The position numbers and the translations under genes are program-made. A stretch of 64,000 bases of DNA. It comes from Edolisoma coerulescens. Its lineage: Eukaryota > Chordata > Aves > Passeriformes > Campephagidae. The stretch covers positions 405,135-469,134 of the forward strand of contig VWZW01002449.1 in assembly GCA_013397115.1 (NCBI GenBank). The letters run 5' to 3'. Below are positions 39,165-53,260 of this stretch, one piece after another. The notes beneath the pieces were generated by a model that was not told the DNA's origin, ran no database searches, and was given only the letters and a program-made list of their open reading frames with translations. Position 1 is the first letter of the stretch. Each line of letters starts with the position of its first letter.

Positions 39165-40435
39165 TAAATGGCACTTCAGCTCCAGTTCCTACCCTCCTGA
39201 TATCTCAAGAAGGGAAAATTAGGTGCACGGGTGATTTAGTGGCAGGATACAGCAGCTCAGCTGCTGACCTCATTCCTGCTTTTATCTGATGCTGTGCCAG
39301 CAGATAAAGATTGCACTTCTAAAATGTAGAAAGCTGTGCACGCTGGCAAATGAGAGAGGTAATCAAAGTAACAGGTGGTGGACTAAGAGGGAAGTGGGAA
39401 ATGAATGAAGGAGAAGAAGATATCACGTTAGGTATAAACGTAGCAAGGCAGAGAGCTGAACCAGAGGGAAGAGACTATAGATGAGGATGGTTACCAGTTA
39501 GAAGGAAGAAAAGATATTATCAGCAGTGACAGATAATGGTGCTAAAAGAGGATCATTGAATATGTTACCAGAATGTCATTTTTGACCATGATAGTCTGAT
39601 GTTTTCCTTAGGGACTCAAGTTAAAGGCAAGGAACAACGTTTTGGAGTCAGTGAAGGGAAGTTGGGATTAGTAAAGTGCTTTTACCATCACTGAAACAAG
39701 GCTATTCTTTTCTTCACATTGCAAAAAGGTGAGTTTGGGGATAAGAAATTTTAGAAAGGACACTGTGAAGGCCATAATATCCTACTTGGTAAATCAAGGA
39801 GATTTTCACTGTTGAACAGAATAGGAAGGACTAGGAAAACAGTAAGCACATTTGAAAATCAGGTTTGTCTAATAAACTGAAGGATTTTATGTCTGAGATT
39901 ATGTGGAATGGCTTCTCCAGTAGTTTTTAGATATCACTACCTCTCCTCATTTCTCTCACATAGAATAAACATATTTCAACCTTACTTATTTGCCTGTAAA
40001 TAACTCTTTGGCTCAGAAAATGCAGGATGTCCAACCAAATTGAGGAAAACTATCTCTCTCTTTATTCTGCTTTTAGGACTTGGGCCAAAGCTGGCGCATT
40101 GTCAAGTTCAATGTCTCACGTCTTCCAGGGATATCTGACCTCTTTAGTCACATATTAACTCAGTTCCATCGCTGTCAATCAAGAGTCTTCTATTGCAGCA
40201 TGGCAAGTATCAAGAGAACTGTCTACATTCATGATAAAACAGCTGTGTGGTGAAAAGAACAAGGCTGTGAGAAATATCACATCATGCCCTAGGGGTACAC
40301 TAAGACCAGAACAGCAGAGATGGTCACAGGGTTCAGCTTTAACTATGCCAAAAAAGATGGTTCAACAAGAAAAATACCTGGCAAGATTGTTCAGCGAGAC
40401 AAATAAAAATGCTTAAATACCCGAAGGGAGATGCA

Positions 40436-40731
40436 AAGATGGAGACAGGCTCTTTTTCACGGTGCCCAATGGCAGGAAAGATGCACTGGGCACAACCTGA
40501 AATATAGGAGGCTGCCTCTGAACATGAGTAAACAATTTTTTAGGGTGAGGAAACGATGGCATGGGTTGTCTGGGGATAGTGTAGAGCCCCCAGGTTGAAT
40601 ATATTCGAAAGCTATCTGAACATGGTGCTGGTCAACGAGCTCTGAGTGCTGCAGATTGAGCAGGCTTTGAACATGATGACTTCCAGAAGTCCCTTTCAAC
40701 TTCAGGTGTTCTGTAATTCTGTGGTTCTGTA
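40436..40731 (+). mobile_element. CR1 LINE 3' end
   Basis: Sense-strand CR1 3' UTR: ggtgcccaatggcagg, cctctgaacatgag, ctgaacatggtgctgg, then cagaagtccctttcaactt and the tail repeat ttctgtaattctgtggttctgt. The order matches the consensus as I remember it. Only about 300 bp remains and no ORF2 coding sequence is present. A typical truncated copy. Confidence 0.9.
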
Positions 40732-43202
40732 ACAAAATAATGAGTTGGTTTGGGTTAGGTTTGAAAAGTAGCCTAAAATTCTTGTGACAAGATGTTCAGT
40801 AGTCCTAAATGGAGAGCTATCTGCAAAATCCCTAAACACTGTAGTTTCACAATAACTCTAAAGATGCCAGAAGCCAGCCGAAACTGCAAACAAAGGAAGC
40901 ATCTCCATCTTCAGAGACTTGTTCCCATCTTTGCACCTTCTCTCCCTTGTGTCACCACAAAACATTCATGCAGCTCTGCAGTCAGGAAGGGCTTGGAAAT
41001 ACTTTTAGAAAAATTATTCTTTTGGCAGCAGCAGTTTTCAACACAAGAGTTCTGCGAAAGTTTAGGACAGAATTAAGGGCAGAAAAAGACCTTTCTACTT
41101 TCAGTGTGAAATAATTTCTAAGTCACTCCTCAATTACCTTCAAGAGTTCAGATCAGCTTACAAATCAGTACCTGCCGGCAGCGCTCCATTGTAGCTGTTA
41201 ATTCATGCTTTCGCATCTGTTACATTAGCATGCCAAAAGAACTTACAACCTCCTTGAAATTTCCTTCAGCATAGTTTGAGCATAATTGAATATTAAGAGA
41301 TCAAAATTTAATTTTTGTATTTTCTTAACCAAATCTATTCAAATATGCCCTATGCACTAGCCCCCTTGGAGTATTAGGTGTAGAACAAGGTCAGAACTTT
41401 TACAACCAAACATTTCTGAGTGACATATAAACAAAGAAAGGTTGGAACCTTTTCTTTCTTTTAAAACATGAAAAGCCCAAATGTTTCTAAGCAATTTAAC
41501 ATCCACTGGGCCATGCTGCCACCTGTCAGTCTGGTAACCCCTTCTTAGATTTATAAGGACACCCAAAGAATAGTTGAGTTGAAAATATCCTTCATCTAAC
41601 TGTATTTCATTCTAATTAAAAACATGTAGTCTAAACTTTGCCAAAGAGGGGAAAAAAGACCCCTTAGAATAAGGGCCTGAATAGACAGCAAGGCTGCCTG
41701 TGCTGTCTAGGTGCACATTTATAAGAGCTTTCATTATGTGGGGATCAAATCCTTTCATTAAATATTCTCATTTAAAACCAATTTGCATAAATAAGGGCTC
41801 ATTTCTCAAAGAGCACACTCATTCAAAGAAAATTAGATTTCACTTGGAAACACACACAACTCCAAATTTCTCATTGTGTTTTCAGGCTGTGCAAAACAGA
41901 ATAATTTCCAAATGTGTCCTATAGCAGTTCTGAACCATGTTCTTCTCATTTTCAGTTCAAACCAGCAAAGCTGCACCAGAGACTCTCTGAGCACATCAGC
42001 AGGTGCTTCTACTTCCTGTATCAAAGCAAGACCTTGTCAGGCACCTACCTCTGCCTTGCTTTGATTTCAAAGGAAAGATGCACATGTGCTGTCCAGAGGG
42101 AAACTGTTAAATGCTCCAGTCATGTCCCTCATCCCTCAATCTGGATTTCCAGTTGTTCTGAAACATGTGCTCCATCTCAGTGTGTACACAGGCAGTGTCA
42201 TGGAAAGCCTACACCTCCACCCAGTTTGGACATGGATGGCGTCCTTCTGTTTCCTTTCTCTGTTTCATACATCAGCTTCTGCCCAAACTTCCCAAACTGT
42301 GTGTTGGAAAGCTGTTGTGTTCACCTTCTTAAGCTTTCCTGATTGCTCTCCCAGCTGTTTAAGGATGCCCAGGGCCATCAATGAAGTCTTTGCCTGGAGT
42401 TTTTGGCATCAGGGGAAAGTAATACGTAAATGGTTTGCAAGAATTTATTGTTTACTCATACTTGTTCCATTCAGACTTTTTAAAAACCTCTAAATCTTAC
42501 CTGTCTCTCCTTAGCAGGAGCCAGGTTCTGTCTCTTTCCAGAACAGTCTCCTCCCGGCCTAGTGAAGGTCATCACAGTTTGGGTAATTCAGAGGCACTCC
42601 TGAGTGCAACAGGGGTCTGAGCTGGCATTTTTGCATTTGACCACAATGATAATGTGGATTACAACTTCATGAAAGAGGCCTGGGGAAGTCACAGATTTCC
42701 CAGCTGCAACTGCTAATGTATTCAGTGAGGAACCCCATAACCAAATTAGTACTATAGGCAACATTTAGAGCACCACTTAAAGATCTATCTGTCAACACTT
42801 CTGAATGGCTTTAGTCACATTGGATGAATTTTTCAGGAGTGGGCGTCAGCTTCAGACTGATTTCTGGTTGGTTTTAATGTTTGTTTGCTTTTGAGCTGAA
42901 ACCATCCAGCTACTGCTGCAAACACACAAATGAAACATCACATTTTGATCACTTTTTAAAATAAGTAGTTGCAGCCATATATTTTGAAGAACTACAAGAC
43001 TCCTGTGATTTGAAAGGCTTCGTGTTTGGCAAGGAATACATTGCAGAAAAATTCTCATAGATTTGGACAGTTTACAAGTCTGCAGATTAATATTTGTTTA
43101 AGTACTGTACAAAATGACCAAGCTTTGGCAGCTGAATTCTCTTAAGGTTTCACTTTCTCAGCACATCCTCTGTCCTTCCCTGCCTCCTACATGCCAACTT
43201 TA

Positions 43203-43262
43203 TAATGACTGAACTATCTGTGTAATGACTATACCGTCTCTGTAATGGCCATAAATGTATTC
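43203..43262. repeat. 20-bp tandem repeat, three copies
   Basis: Units starting TAATGACT at 43203 and 43223 and TAATGGCC at 43243 keep an exact 20-bp period. The third copy is the most diverged. Confidence 0.65.
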
Positions 43263-46200
43263 AGGTGGTATTTGTGCTAAGATTTTTTTCTTAAACCACT
43301 TTCTAGCTTTGGAAATTAAGTGTTATCAAACTTTGAAACCATGAACAGATAAACTTTTTCTTGTGTTGGCATAACTCTTCCCTGCTAACATATCTAGTTT
43401 TTTAAGTATGCTGGGAAATTTCCAACAAAATGATCTTCTAACATTGATTTCCATTTTATGTTTTGACTAAGCTTAAAATGCACGATATGTAACATATCAA
43501 ATGGGCTGAATAGCTGATTTATTGGGTGATGGGATTTGTTTGTTTGTTTAAATTTAAATATACAACATGACCCAGGCTTGTGAAATTTGGTGACAAGAGT
43601 TCATAAGTTCAGTTATGTTTCTCATTGAGCATGAAATTCATATTAGCAGAAACATGGGAACTCTACTATCTATTTGGTTTACTTTTTATACTATGATTAA
43701 AATATATTCATAAGAAACCAGGAAATAAAAACACTGTGATGATTTATATCAGCTATGTAATCAACTACAGTTACAATCCTCTTAAACAATTTGTTTTCCA
43801 CTTCATGAGATGTTTGATATAATCTAAGTATCCAATTATGACATTAAAATTACTTTCTTATCTGTATCACATGACATATTTGCAATACATGTTATAAACC
43901 TAGATCTGATTTAAAATATTTTATTTGCAGTGATTTTCACTGAATGCAATTCTTGCCATGCTTTTCCTTAACTAATTGCTTGCTTCTGTTTACTAACTGA
44001 ATAATTGTCAGAGTATAATTAACACAGATGTCGCATGAGCTTAGTTTTCAGGTTCAGGTTAAATTTATACTACTGCATATGGAAGTGTCTAATTAGATTG
44101 CCATCTGAAATGGTGAAGGAGTTACTATATTTTGAGTAAAATCTTTTTCACAGACTTCTGTCTTATTCAGTGGTACTATAATGTTTTCATTTGTTGGCAA
44201 TTTAAAAAAAAAGACTTTTGTATTAAACACATCAGTTTATGCACATCAGTGTTGACTGAGATAGTAATATTTGTGAATGTGACACTAAGCCCCCCAGTTA
44301 TTTCAAGACATTCTGGATTCTGTAAGCTAAAGTTTTATACTGGGCCAATATTTACCAAGATCCTAAATATTCCAACCCTCTGAGGTTCTAAAATCCAAAT
44401 TTATTTCTTACTTCAGTGATTTAATTTCTATTGCTTTACTTTCCAGCTACTCCTTTCTCTTTTGGTGATACTTGCAGACCTGAAAGTAGTGAAATATAGG
44501 ATTCAAAGGACTTGGCAAAAAAATGGAGTTAGCAATAAAAATTGTTTGTTAGCAATAATCTTGGAAGATTTATGTGTCTGTGTACTACTGTGAAAAACAA
44601 GACATGTACCAAGTGCGACTTTGATACTTCATTTCAAAGCAGTTGTGAAGAATTAGGTATGGTTCTAGTGATAACATTCAACTTGTGGCATTCTGCATTG
44701 ATGCCAACAAAGTGGATCATGTAGAACAGGGAACATAAAATGGTGGCAAAGTCAGGTAGATAGCTTGTTGCTATATGAAAAATGTCACTGTGCACATCTT
44801 TCACAAGAAAATACTTCAAACAGTGATAACGAAAGTCATACTGATGAGTTTTGGCACAGAATATTAATGAAAGACAATGCATTTATTGTAGTAGAAAATA
44901 AAAACTTAGTGCATCAGGGCAATTACTAATGCTTTTGCTTAATATAGGTTGATAATGCACCCCTTCCCTCTTCATGCCTTTTTCATTATTGAGTAATTCC
45001 AATGAATGATTAAAGTGCTGATTAGGTTCTGTAATCCAAATTACTGAACGTGAGCTAAAGAGCCATTCACAGATCTAGCCTACCAAACAATGTTTTAATT
45101 CTAAATTACCACTTCAAATTTATAAGCAGAGATATTATGTCATCCACATGTCTTCTTATTTATAATCTGATATAAATAAATATCTAAATCACAGAAATTG
45201 ATTGTTTCATGTACTTTTTTATTGAAGAAAAACTCCACCAACACTGTTCTCAACAATATATTGTGAACAACTGACATTGCAATAACATCAATTTTGCAAT
45301 TGAGTCTTCAAGCTCTATTGTCTTTCCTTGCCAACATTTCCCAACAGAACAACAAATATCAGGTTCTTTTACTCAAGTAAAATGCACACTGAGTTCTTCA
45401 ATAAGTGAATAGCTGGTCTCACACATTTAAGAAAAGGAGATTCTTTATACATGACTAGGGAATTAGCAGAGCAGCTAATTACTTACATCCAAACAAATGT
45501 ATGACAAGACAGAACTCCTCAACACTGTCAACACTGTCTCAGTACTCAAAACCATCCATTTAAAGCCCACAGTAACTTTACTACATAATGAGTTCTGTGT
45601 ATGGAAATCCATCATTACTCTAAAACTGTGCAAAGGGAGCATCTTTTATTATTTGTGATGAGTGGCTTTCAAATGCGACTATGTCTCAGAAATCTAGATC
45701 CTCTTCCAAAACAAATACAAACCAAGGCAATTTATTGAGCAAGTGGGCATGTGCTCTGTTAAAACATCCTCTCCCAATATGTTTGTGTTTTCCTTTTCAG
45801 TATGTTTCACCGTAGTTCTGGATGCTTCTCTTGCAATGCTTTGATTACTGTCACTTGTTGGTGTAGTAATGTTTCTTTACTAACCAAGAATGAGCCTCTT
45901 AAAAGCAGAATCAACTGGGGGGCTCTTTGTTTTCTTTACTTAAAGGGCAAAATGCTTCAAGAAAGGCTTTATGGCCTGTTGGATCAGGTGCACCATCTGG
46001 ATTTTTCTTTTGAAATTTTCTGTCCAGAGCCCTCAGTGTATCTCAGGACAGCACAGTCATGTAAGTAAATGTTATTTAAAGCATTGTACCTGTAATCTCT
46101 GTGTACATGATGTTGAATCAAAGAAACTGGGTACTTTTGTCCCAACTTTCTTTTGCTAAATTTTTAAACTTCTAGGAAGTAAGCATCAAAAGGCAACTGG

Positions 46201-49200
46201 AATTTAACTGTTCTTCTCAGCAGGCTTGTTTGGGGACAAAACATCCCCTTTTTAGTAGCTCAAGGTACTTATCACATTACACTATTATTCTGTGGTCAGA
46301 TACTTTTGTTGAGAAGAAATGAAACATGGAAGAGACGTAGGAATATTTATAACGCCTAAATTTGCACAGTGCCATTACTGTCCATAAAAAACATCAATAC
46401 AGAACTGACTTGTGCTCTCTCTGACTTCTAACTAGTATCTATAACAGGTAATGTACATCTGTTAAACATTTCCCAAAGAAATGCATGACTTTGCTTGGGA
46501 TTCTTCAAAAGAAAGGCATCCAAAATTTCAAAATTTTTGATTTCTGGAAATCTTGCCTTGCACCTTCTGTGTGTGCTGAGTGCCTACATTTCTGCCTCCA
46601 TACCACTTGTTTTATCCAGTTTTACTGACTTGTTCCCACTCACTGAGGTGTTACAATTCCCCCATTTTCTAAAGAGCTGGTATAGTTCAGCAATAGAAAT
46701 GGGAAAGAAGCGTCTATCACTCCTGTGATTTTTTTTTCCTTGATACCGATTAATTAGACAGAACCAGAGAGTGCAGAAGAAATGTTTAGAACTGAACATA
46801 TCAAAATCATCTCATCAGTGGAAAGCTGGATCTTTTGGTTAGTGGTTTCTAATTTACACTGTAGCAGATGGATGGTGTTGAAGGTCACAATTACTGTGTG
46901 AGGCCAACTTGTCTGTAGAGTTTGAACTCCATGTAGATAACTCTCTCATTGATAGAGAATGCTTGTAGTGAAAACCTTTTGTTCTTTTAAATCTCTGTTT
47001 CATGTTGGTAAATTACATCTCTGTAATGAAACAAAATCAGATTTTAGACTATCCTCCATTTCATTCTTCATAATGATTCTGGAGCTATCTAATTAGACTG
47101 AAGAATTTTGTAAACATCAAAGAATAAAAAGGGATTTGTTACTTGCTGAATTGTGAAAAATCTGAAATGATAAATATTTAGATATCCAGCCTAATAAAAA
47201 TGGAATACAACTTCATATTTAACTAATAGATGAAAAACATTTTCTTTTAAGGCAAGAAAAAGTTAGGTCAATTAACTTTTAAAATAGAAGAAGCTAAAAT
47301 TCAGAAATGTACAACTCACTAAAGTGACAAGAGCAAAATTTTTTAAAAATCGGTGAAATCAGTGCCTGCTGCAGAGTGGCCCCTTTGCACAAATTTTGGG
47401 TGTATCTTTTCACAGAATCATCAACTGAAAACGTCTGCTGTTTCATGACCTTTCTGAAAACTAAATTGTAAGGTAGAATACTCCACATTCAGCAAGGGAT
47501 GAACTATTTTGTGTCTTGTAAGATAAAAGCATGTGGATGTATATATATCACATAGCACTTAACAAAAAAACATACAGAGAAACTTCCTCTGTGCTAATTT
47601 GTTTGTGTAGCTATATCCCATCATTCATGAGACAGACTCCTGAATCAAAACACTTAAAAAACCAAAACCAACCCCAAACAAAAAGTAACCCTCTCAAAAC
47701 CTTTTAACTTGAAAATTCTGGACCGAATTACTTGGGTAATGTTTTGTACAGTTGGTGACTTGAAAGTGACATTAAGTTGGTACTGAGGGCATCAAGCAAA
47801 TGAGCTACAAGAATTTTCTGCTGTGGTCTTTCCAGTCTAACTTGGACTATGAAGGTTTCTGTCTGAAGGATACTCACCGATTTTTTATTTTTTTTTTATG
47901 AGGAAGTAGGTTCATTTTCTAGCAAATATCTATGTATATAATGGTCCATATCCCATTACAGAGCTTGAAATTAAATTGCTGCCTGAATATTCATGTCCTT
48001 TTATTACCACTTCTCTATGTCTGGTTATCTTTTTTAAGTTAACTACTCTCTTGAAGTCTAGAAAACTCTAGAGCTATGCTACTGATTGAGACAAAATAAT
48101 TAATTCTGGGACCCTTTCAACAAAGCAATCAGCTGAAAAGTACACTTCCAGAACAAGTGTAAATACACAGAGTGCTGCAGCTGAACCCTCACCAACAACA
48201 TTCAGGAAAAAAACTGCAAAGACTGCTGCATGCTTTTTTGACAGAACATAAGCACTTAAAAAGATTGAGGCTTGATTCTCTGAAAAATCCTTTTATTTCC
48301 TAGGCATTGACATTGATCAAGGCAATATTAAACAAGATCATTTTTTTCAACAATCTGTTATTTTGTAGTGCATTGCTAAATTTTTTGCATTAGTGTCATA
48401 GGTTTGCAGATGTCACCAAGCTGCAGTGAGGCAGAGAATTTGGCACTGGAAGGAATTGTCTCATTTGTCTCACATCTTGAATGTATGAATGAGGGAGATA
48501 AACATGTAGGTTTAAGAAGCTGGAGCTGCCCATTTAAACATGTACACATCATTAAGAGACAGAAGGTAAAGACAGAAACACATGATCCATTCCTAGTGAC
48601 TGCAAGTATGATACATTTGATATGTCACCATCAGATTCAATGTGACCTGTGTCAGTGTGTAGTATCCAATCACCTGTGAAATGTTATTATATCTCATCCA
48701 TTCAGAACTACCTGTGAATAATGATCTTTTCCTCGTTTGTTTTCCTAACTATCTGTGCCCTCTGGAAGTCTTCTTTGAGCAGCCTGCAGTTTCCTTCTTG
48801 GCTTCCTCCCACAGCACGGAAAAAATGGCCTCCCTGCTTCTTCTCTGCTTGAGCCCTGCACACCTACTCAGGATATTTCAAGGTTTAACCCTGAGTGGGC
48901 CACCATGGCTCATCCAGGCTCCTGCTTAGGCACAATGTGTCTGCGTTAGAGATTCCTTTCTTACACCACAGTTTTTTGCTGTTAAATCATCATTAGCAGT
49001 GTCAACCTTGTTCTGCTAAAAACTGATTCCGTTTTTCTTCATGTGATCAAATGAAGTAATTAATAATGGTATAGTGTCAATAAAAAAAGCCATTTTTCAT
49101 TTATGTGTGTAGCAGTTTAACTTTTATTTTTTATTTCCTGCATTAGGGGTTTTTTTTTTCACTTCTGTGTGATTAGCTGATCCATGGGACATTTGAAGTG

Positions 49201-50674
49201 TAACTTGTCCCAAAGCTAGAATTTATCATCTGTTTTAGGGCACACATGGTGACGTTTTAAGAAAAGAAGTATAACTCATATGTGCAATTTGTGTAACTGC
49301 ATGTGCATGCATTTTCTTAAGATTAGTGCAAATTACGTGTCATCACTTAAGGAGCGCATATTAGGAGCATATACTGGATTTCTGTTTGCAACTGTGATAG
49401 TGGCCTAGACAGCTTGCAAATTTGATCAGAAGAAAATGTAGTCATAAGTTGGCATCTGGTCTTTAACTATGAGAACTTAATTCAGATACGTTGCTCAAAA
49501 AAACACAAAAAAAATTATTTGCTGCAACACAACCCAGGCTGGAATGCTGGGGGTGCAAAACTTTTATACATATCTATGCTAGCGAAATACGTCGCATATT
49601 TGTGGTGAAAGTGAAGTCACAAATAAGTTTTTAAAAACTGAACTTTTCAGTGTGGGATCCAGGAGATATATTCCCTGACTGTGTGAGACCACAATATGCA
49701 CTGGATTTTCACCCAAAGATTTGTGTGAACATACAGGTCTGCTGGCCAGAGGATAACTGAGGCTGGTCACCTTATCCGGGCAATCAGGGAGTGACAGGGA
49801 CCACGAACCATACTGTAAAGTTTTTCTGTCCCACCATGTACAGAGTATCATATGAGGTACCTTTCTGTTTGATGCTGTCCCACATCTACATGTTGTGAAT
49901 GTAGTAAAATCCTGTGTATTCTGTGCCATATACAGTTTTGCAAACAGTTTCTAAGCCTTTCCTCATGGAAAATTCTGGAGTAGTTAATGTGGCCCTTGGC
50001 CAGTAAATTCCAGTTACCTACATAATTATAGGAATTCACTTTGTCAGATGCTTTTGATAAAATGAGCCATAAAATGAGCCACAGAACCAATACACGGGTT
50101 TAACATATTCAGATATGGACTTTGTGAGGAAGAGAACACCACCACCAAACTATCTTATCTTTATATTTGTTGCAGAGAGGTTTCTGTATAATCAGAATCC
50201 TAGTGCAGGAGCAGAACTCCTCCAGAACTGTCTCTGAGTTCTTTTAGTGCCACTGGGAGTGCAAGGGAGAATGTACTCAGGAGCTCTGGTTCTCTGTCAT
50301 GCCAGTCAGGTTCCAGAATCCTGTACCCTGGCAAAGAAAAGCAGCCAAGGCATTTAAATGTCAGGTAGCTGCTCAGAAGCCTGCTGGTCCAAGCATTGGC
50401 CTGGGATGAGTGAGAACAGTGTGCTATCAAAAATTACTCAAACCAAGTAGAACAGATAGTGAATAGGATTTAACACAACACAGCCATTCGGAAAGGTTGG
50501 AGTTCCCTACTTCCAGCTGTACTATCATGAGCTGGCCCTCCAATAAGAGACATCCTTTTAAAATGAGTACTACTGTGGTCATGAATTTTTTCTAGTTCTT
50601 TCTCTATTTACAGCTTAACCTCTATTTATTTCCTTTTTTTTTTCTCCCGTGCTACCACCCTCACCCCATCCCTT

Positions 50675-50675
50675 N
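50675..50675. other. Ambiguous base (N)
   Basis: Single N next to a pyrimidine-rich run, probably an assembly or base-calling uncertainty. Confidence 0.95.
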
Positions 50676-53238
50676 TATTTTAGCATATTTTAAGCAAGCT
50701 GGAGCCCAAGGGGCATTACAGAGTTAAAAAATAAGTAAGAGCAGTGGGAAAGAGAAAAATTATGTAGTAATAGATGAGGAAGAAAGAATAGATGTTTGAA
50801 CAGAGACAGAGGGGCAATGAAGCAGTGAGATACAAGAAGCCTGTTCCAGATGGCAGAAGCAGCAGTTGGGAAGGCTCTGGCACCAACAGTGGCAAGATTG
50901 TGGGCAGGGACAGTGAAGAACCTGCAGAGAGAGGAGGGAGAGAGAAATACAAGGTCAGGGAAGCAGTCTGGCTCAACTGCATGGAAAATTATAAAACCCA
51001 GGCTGAGGATACTCCGTCACCAAAGGTTGTGCAGCTGATATACACCTCACCGGAGCTGTATGAAATGGTGACTGCAAGATACTAACCATTCACCACTGTG
51101 GCAGGCACCCTGCACTGGTTAGTAGATGATGAGCAGGGCAGCAGTCATTCAAACCTGAGAGATGCAGCTGGAGAAGGTCCTTGAGGGAGGCATCTGCTCC
51201 TTATGTTTGCGAGCGGAATGGAGCAAAATATCTAGATTTAAGTAAGAGGTTTACTAAGATTTTTGAAGACAGCAATTGTCTTTTCAAGGAATCAGCTTTG
51301 AAATTTGCTCTCATATAAACCACTTCCACAATAACGCCATTGTATTACACAGGTGATGGGACTATACCCTCTGGTAAGGTCATTTCCTCTTGGGTACTGT
51401 AAAAATACCATGTCTTCACTTTAAAAGACAGCCCGTTTTTGTTGTTTTTCTATAGCTCAGGCAAGTGTAAAAGGCTTTTCAAATGTTCATGCAAGAAGTT
51501 TCCTTATGTGAATTAAACAAGTGGTGTATTGTGCACAAACTATGGAAAAAATCTCTTTGAAATGTCTGTGGAGGATTTTATGATGATAGTTCATTGTCTG
51601 CAGCACAGTTTTGCATAGATTAATCTACATGCCCTGACTGCTTCACTCATGGCTCTTGCTAGAACAGCACCAGAGACCTTTCAATGGAATCTGGGGTCAG
51701 GCTCTGCTGGGATCCTCATTCCACCACCGCTGACTTGAGCAGCCGTGAATCTCGATCTGGGCACCCAGCACATACAAACAGCACCATTATGAGCTATCCC
51801 CTTTTAGCTGAAACAAAGAAGCTCTGGGTGTGCTGTTCAAATGCCAAGGCCACAAACGTGGTGAGGCTCTGTCCTGTGCCGTAAGCCCTGTGAGGCAAAT
51901 GTCAGGTAGGGATGTGTGCCAAGCAGATGGATCCTTCCTCTCCTGGCAAGACAGACTTGGGACTGAGAGCTGGCCTCAAGTGCTAAAGCCTCAAAGTGTT
52001 TAAAATTAACATCAGGATATAGTCAGTGCTACGCTAGTTGGACCACTATGCTAATAGATTGTACTGTGCTCTTTGTCTGACAGTGCCTAACAGATAGCTC
52101 AGAAAATGCACTTTGCAGTAAGCAGCTGGGAAATAAGTCACCAAGAGGAAAAATGTCTTCCTAAATTCCTTTTCACTTTGGCTATTTTTTTGTGTATCTA
52201 AAACTCTTGATTTTTCAGAGGAACTGCCTACAACACTCCAGATGCTGCAAGCTTTCCTGATTTAAACAAGGGTTGGAGCAAGTGATTAATCTTTTTCGTC
52301 ACATTTTGAGGTACTCTTGTTTGCACATCTGTCTAATCATATTGCATAAAATGCTTAAGAACACAGGAAACAGAGATAAGGAAAGGTTGGATATGTTGAT
52401 TGTGTACTTAATTACATTTAACTGTTGAGAAACTATTTCTCACAAGGTAGGTTTTTTGCATGTGGTATTTTTAGTGTGCCCTTAGGGAGGATTCTGGTGA
52501 ACCCAGACTCTGGAAAGTGGCTATCACTTACTTAAACAGCAATTCTACATTTTATTATTCTAGTAGTTCATTGGCAACAGTGATAGGAGGCAGACAAAAG
52601 TTTCAGTCTGATTTGTGACATCAGTTCCGGTTTTTACAATAAGAAAGCTCATTAAATACAGAGAACACTGTCCTGTGCCTATGAATCCCATACAAATACA
52701 CAGACATGTTATTAGTGATATAGTAAGGAAGGGGGAAACTATTATCTGGAGCCACATAGTTTCTTTTGGATTAAACTACAATTTAGTATAAGTCTGAGAT
52801 TCAATTGCACTCGTTTGTGTATGCAACAGGAAATTTTACAAAGTATGAGGACCAAATTGTTGCTTGAAGATAACTGATGTAGTTCAATTGCCAGATCCTG
52901 ATGAAAGATTTTGTTATTCATGTCCATAAGAATTGGCTTTACTCTTTGGTGTCACTAGTCCAAATAGTCTTACCCTTCTTCATATGAAAACTGTAGGATA
53001 AATGGTATCAGATTTTCCCTCATCTCCCAGAGAATCAATCAAGCAGCATGGAGCACCACCCAGCACAAGACATGGCCAGTAATGACTACTGTGCACCATG
53101 CATTTCATACTTTCATTTAATTCCCTTTGCCACTGTAATTTAATTAATTTCACCCCATCTTATTAATCTTCAGATAACATCTTGATATGGACTAGAGTAC
53201 AGCTTCATCATGTTCAATGGATTTGTTCTAAGTGCCTG

Positions 53239-53260
53239 TTTGTGAACAGTTTGTGAACAG
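53239..53260. repeat. Exact 11-bp tandem duplication
   Basis: TTTGTGAACAG occurs twice head to tail. Confidence 0.9.

Larger units (their letters stand above)
35771..40435. other. Non-coding stretch with two X-box-like motifs
   Basis: No gene recognised. Contains the 24-bp tandem duplication at 36665-36710 and the X-box-like pair near 39 kb. A segment with good splice sites lies at 39612-39728 (+) but has a stop in every frame. Confidence 0.65.

Noticed and set aside
41914..42493. Two overlapping frames of 142 and 135 codons on the plus strand
   Set aside because: Overlap in different frames, no domain or signal recognised, composition follows the pyrimidine-rich DNA.
42500..42616. Minus-strand segment with good acceptor and ACAG|GTAAGAT donor
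   Set aside because: All three frames contain stops and no other support is visible; one of many chance pseudo-exons.
47404..47425. CACAGAATCATCAACTG, resembling a reversed CR1 tail
   Set aside because: Similarity stops after about 15 bases; no CR1 body follows.
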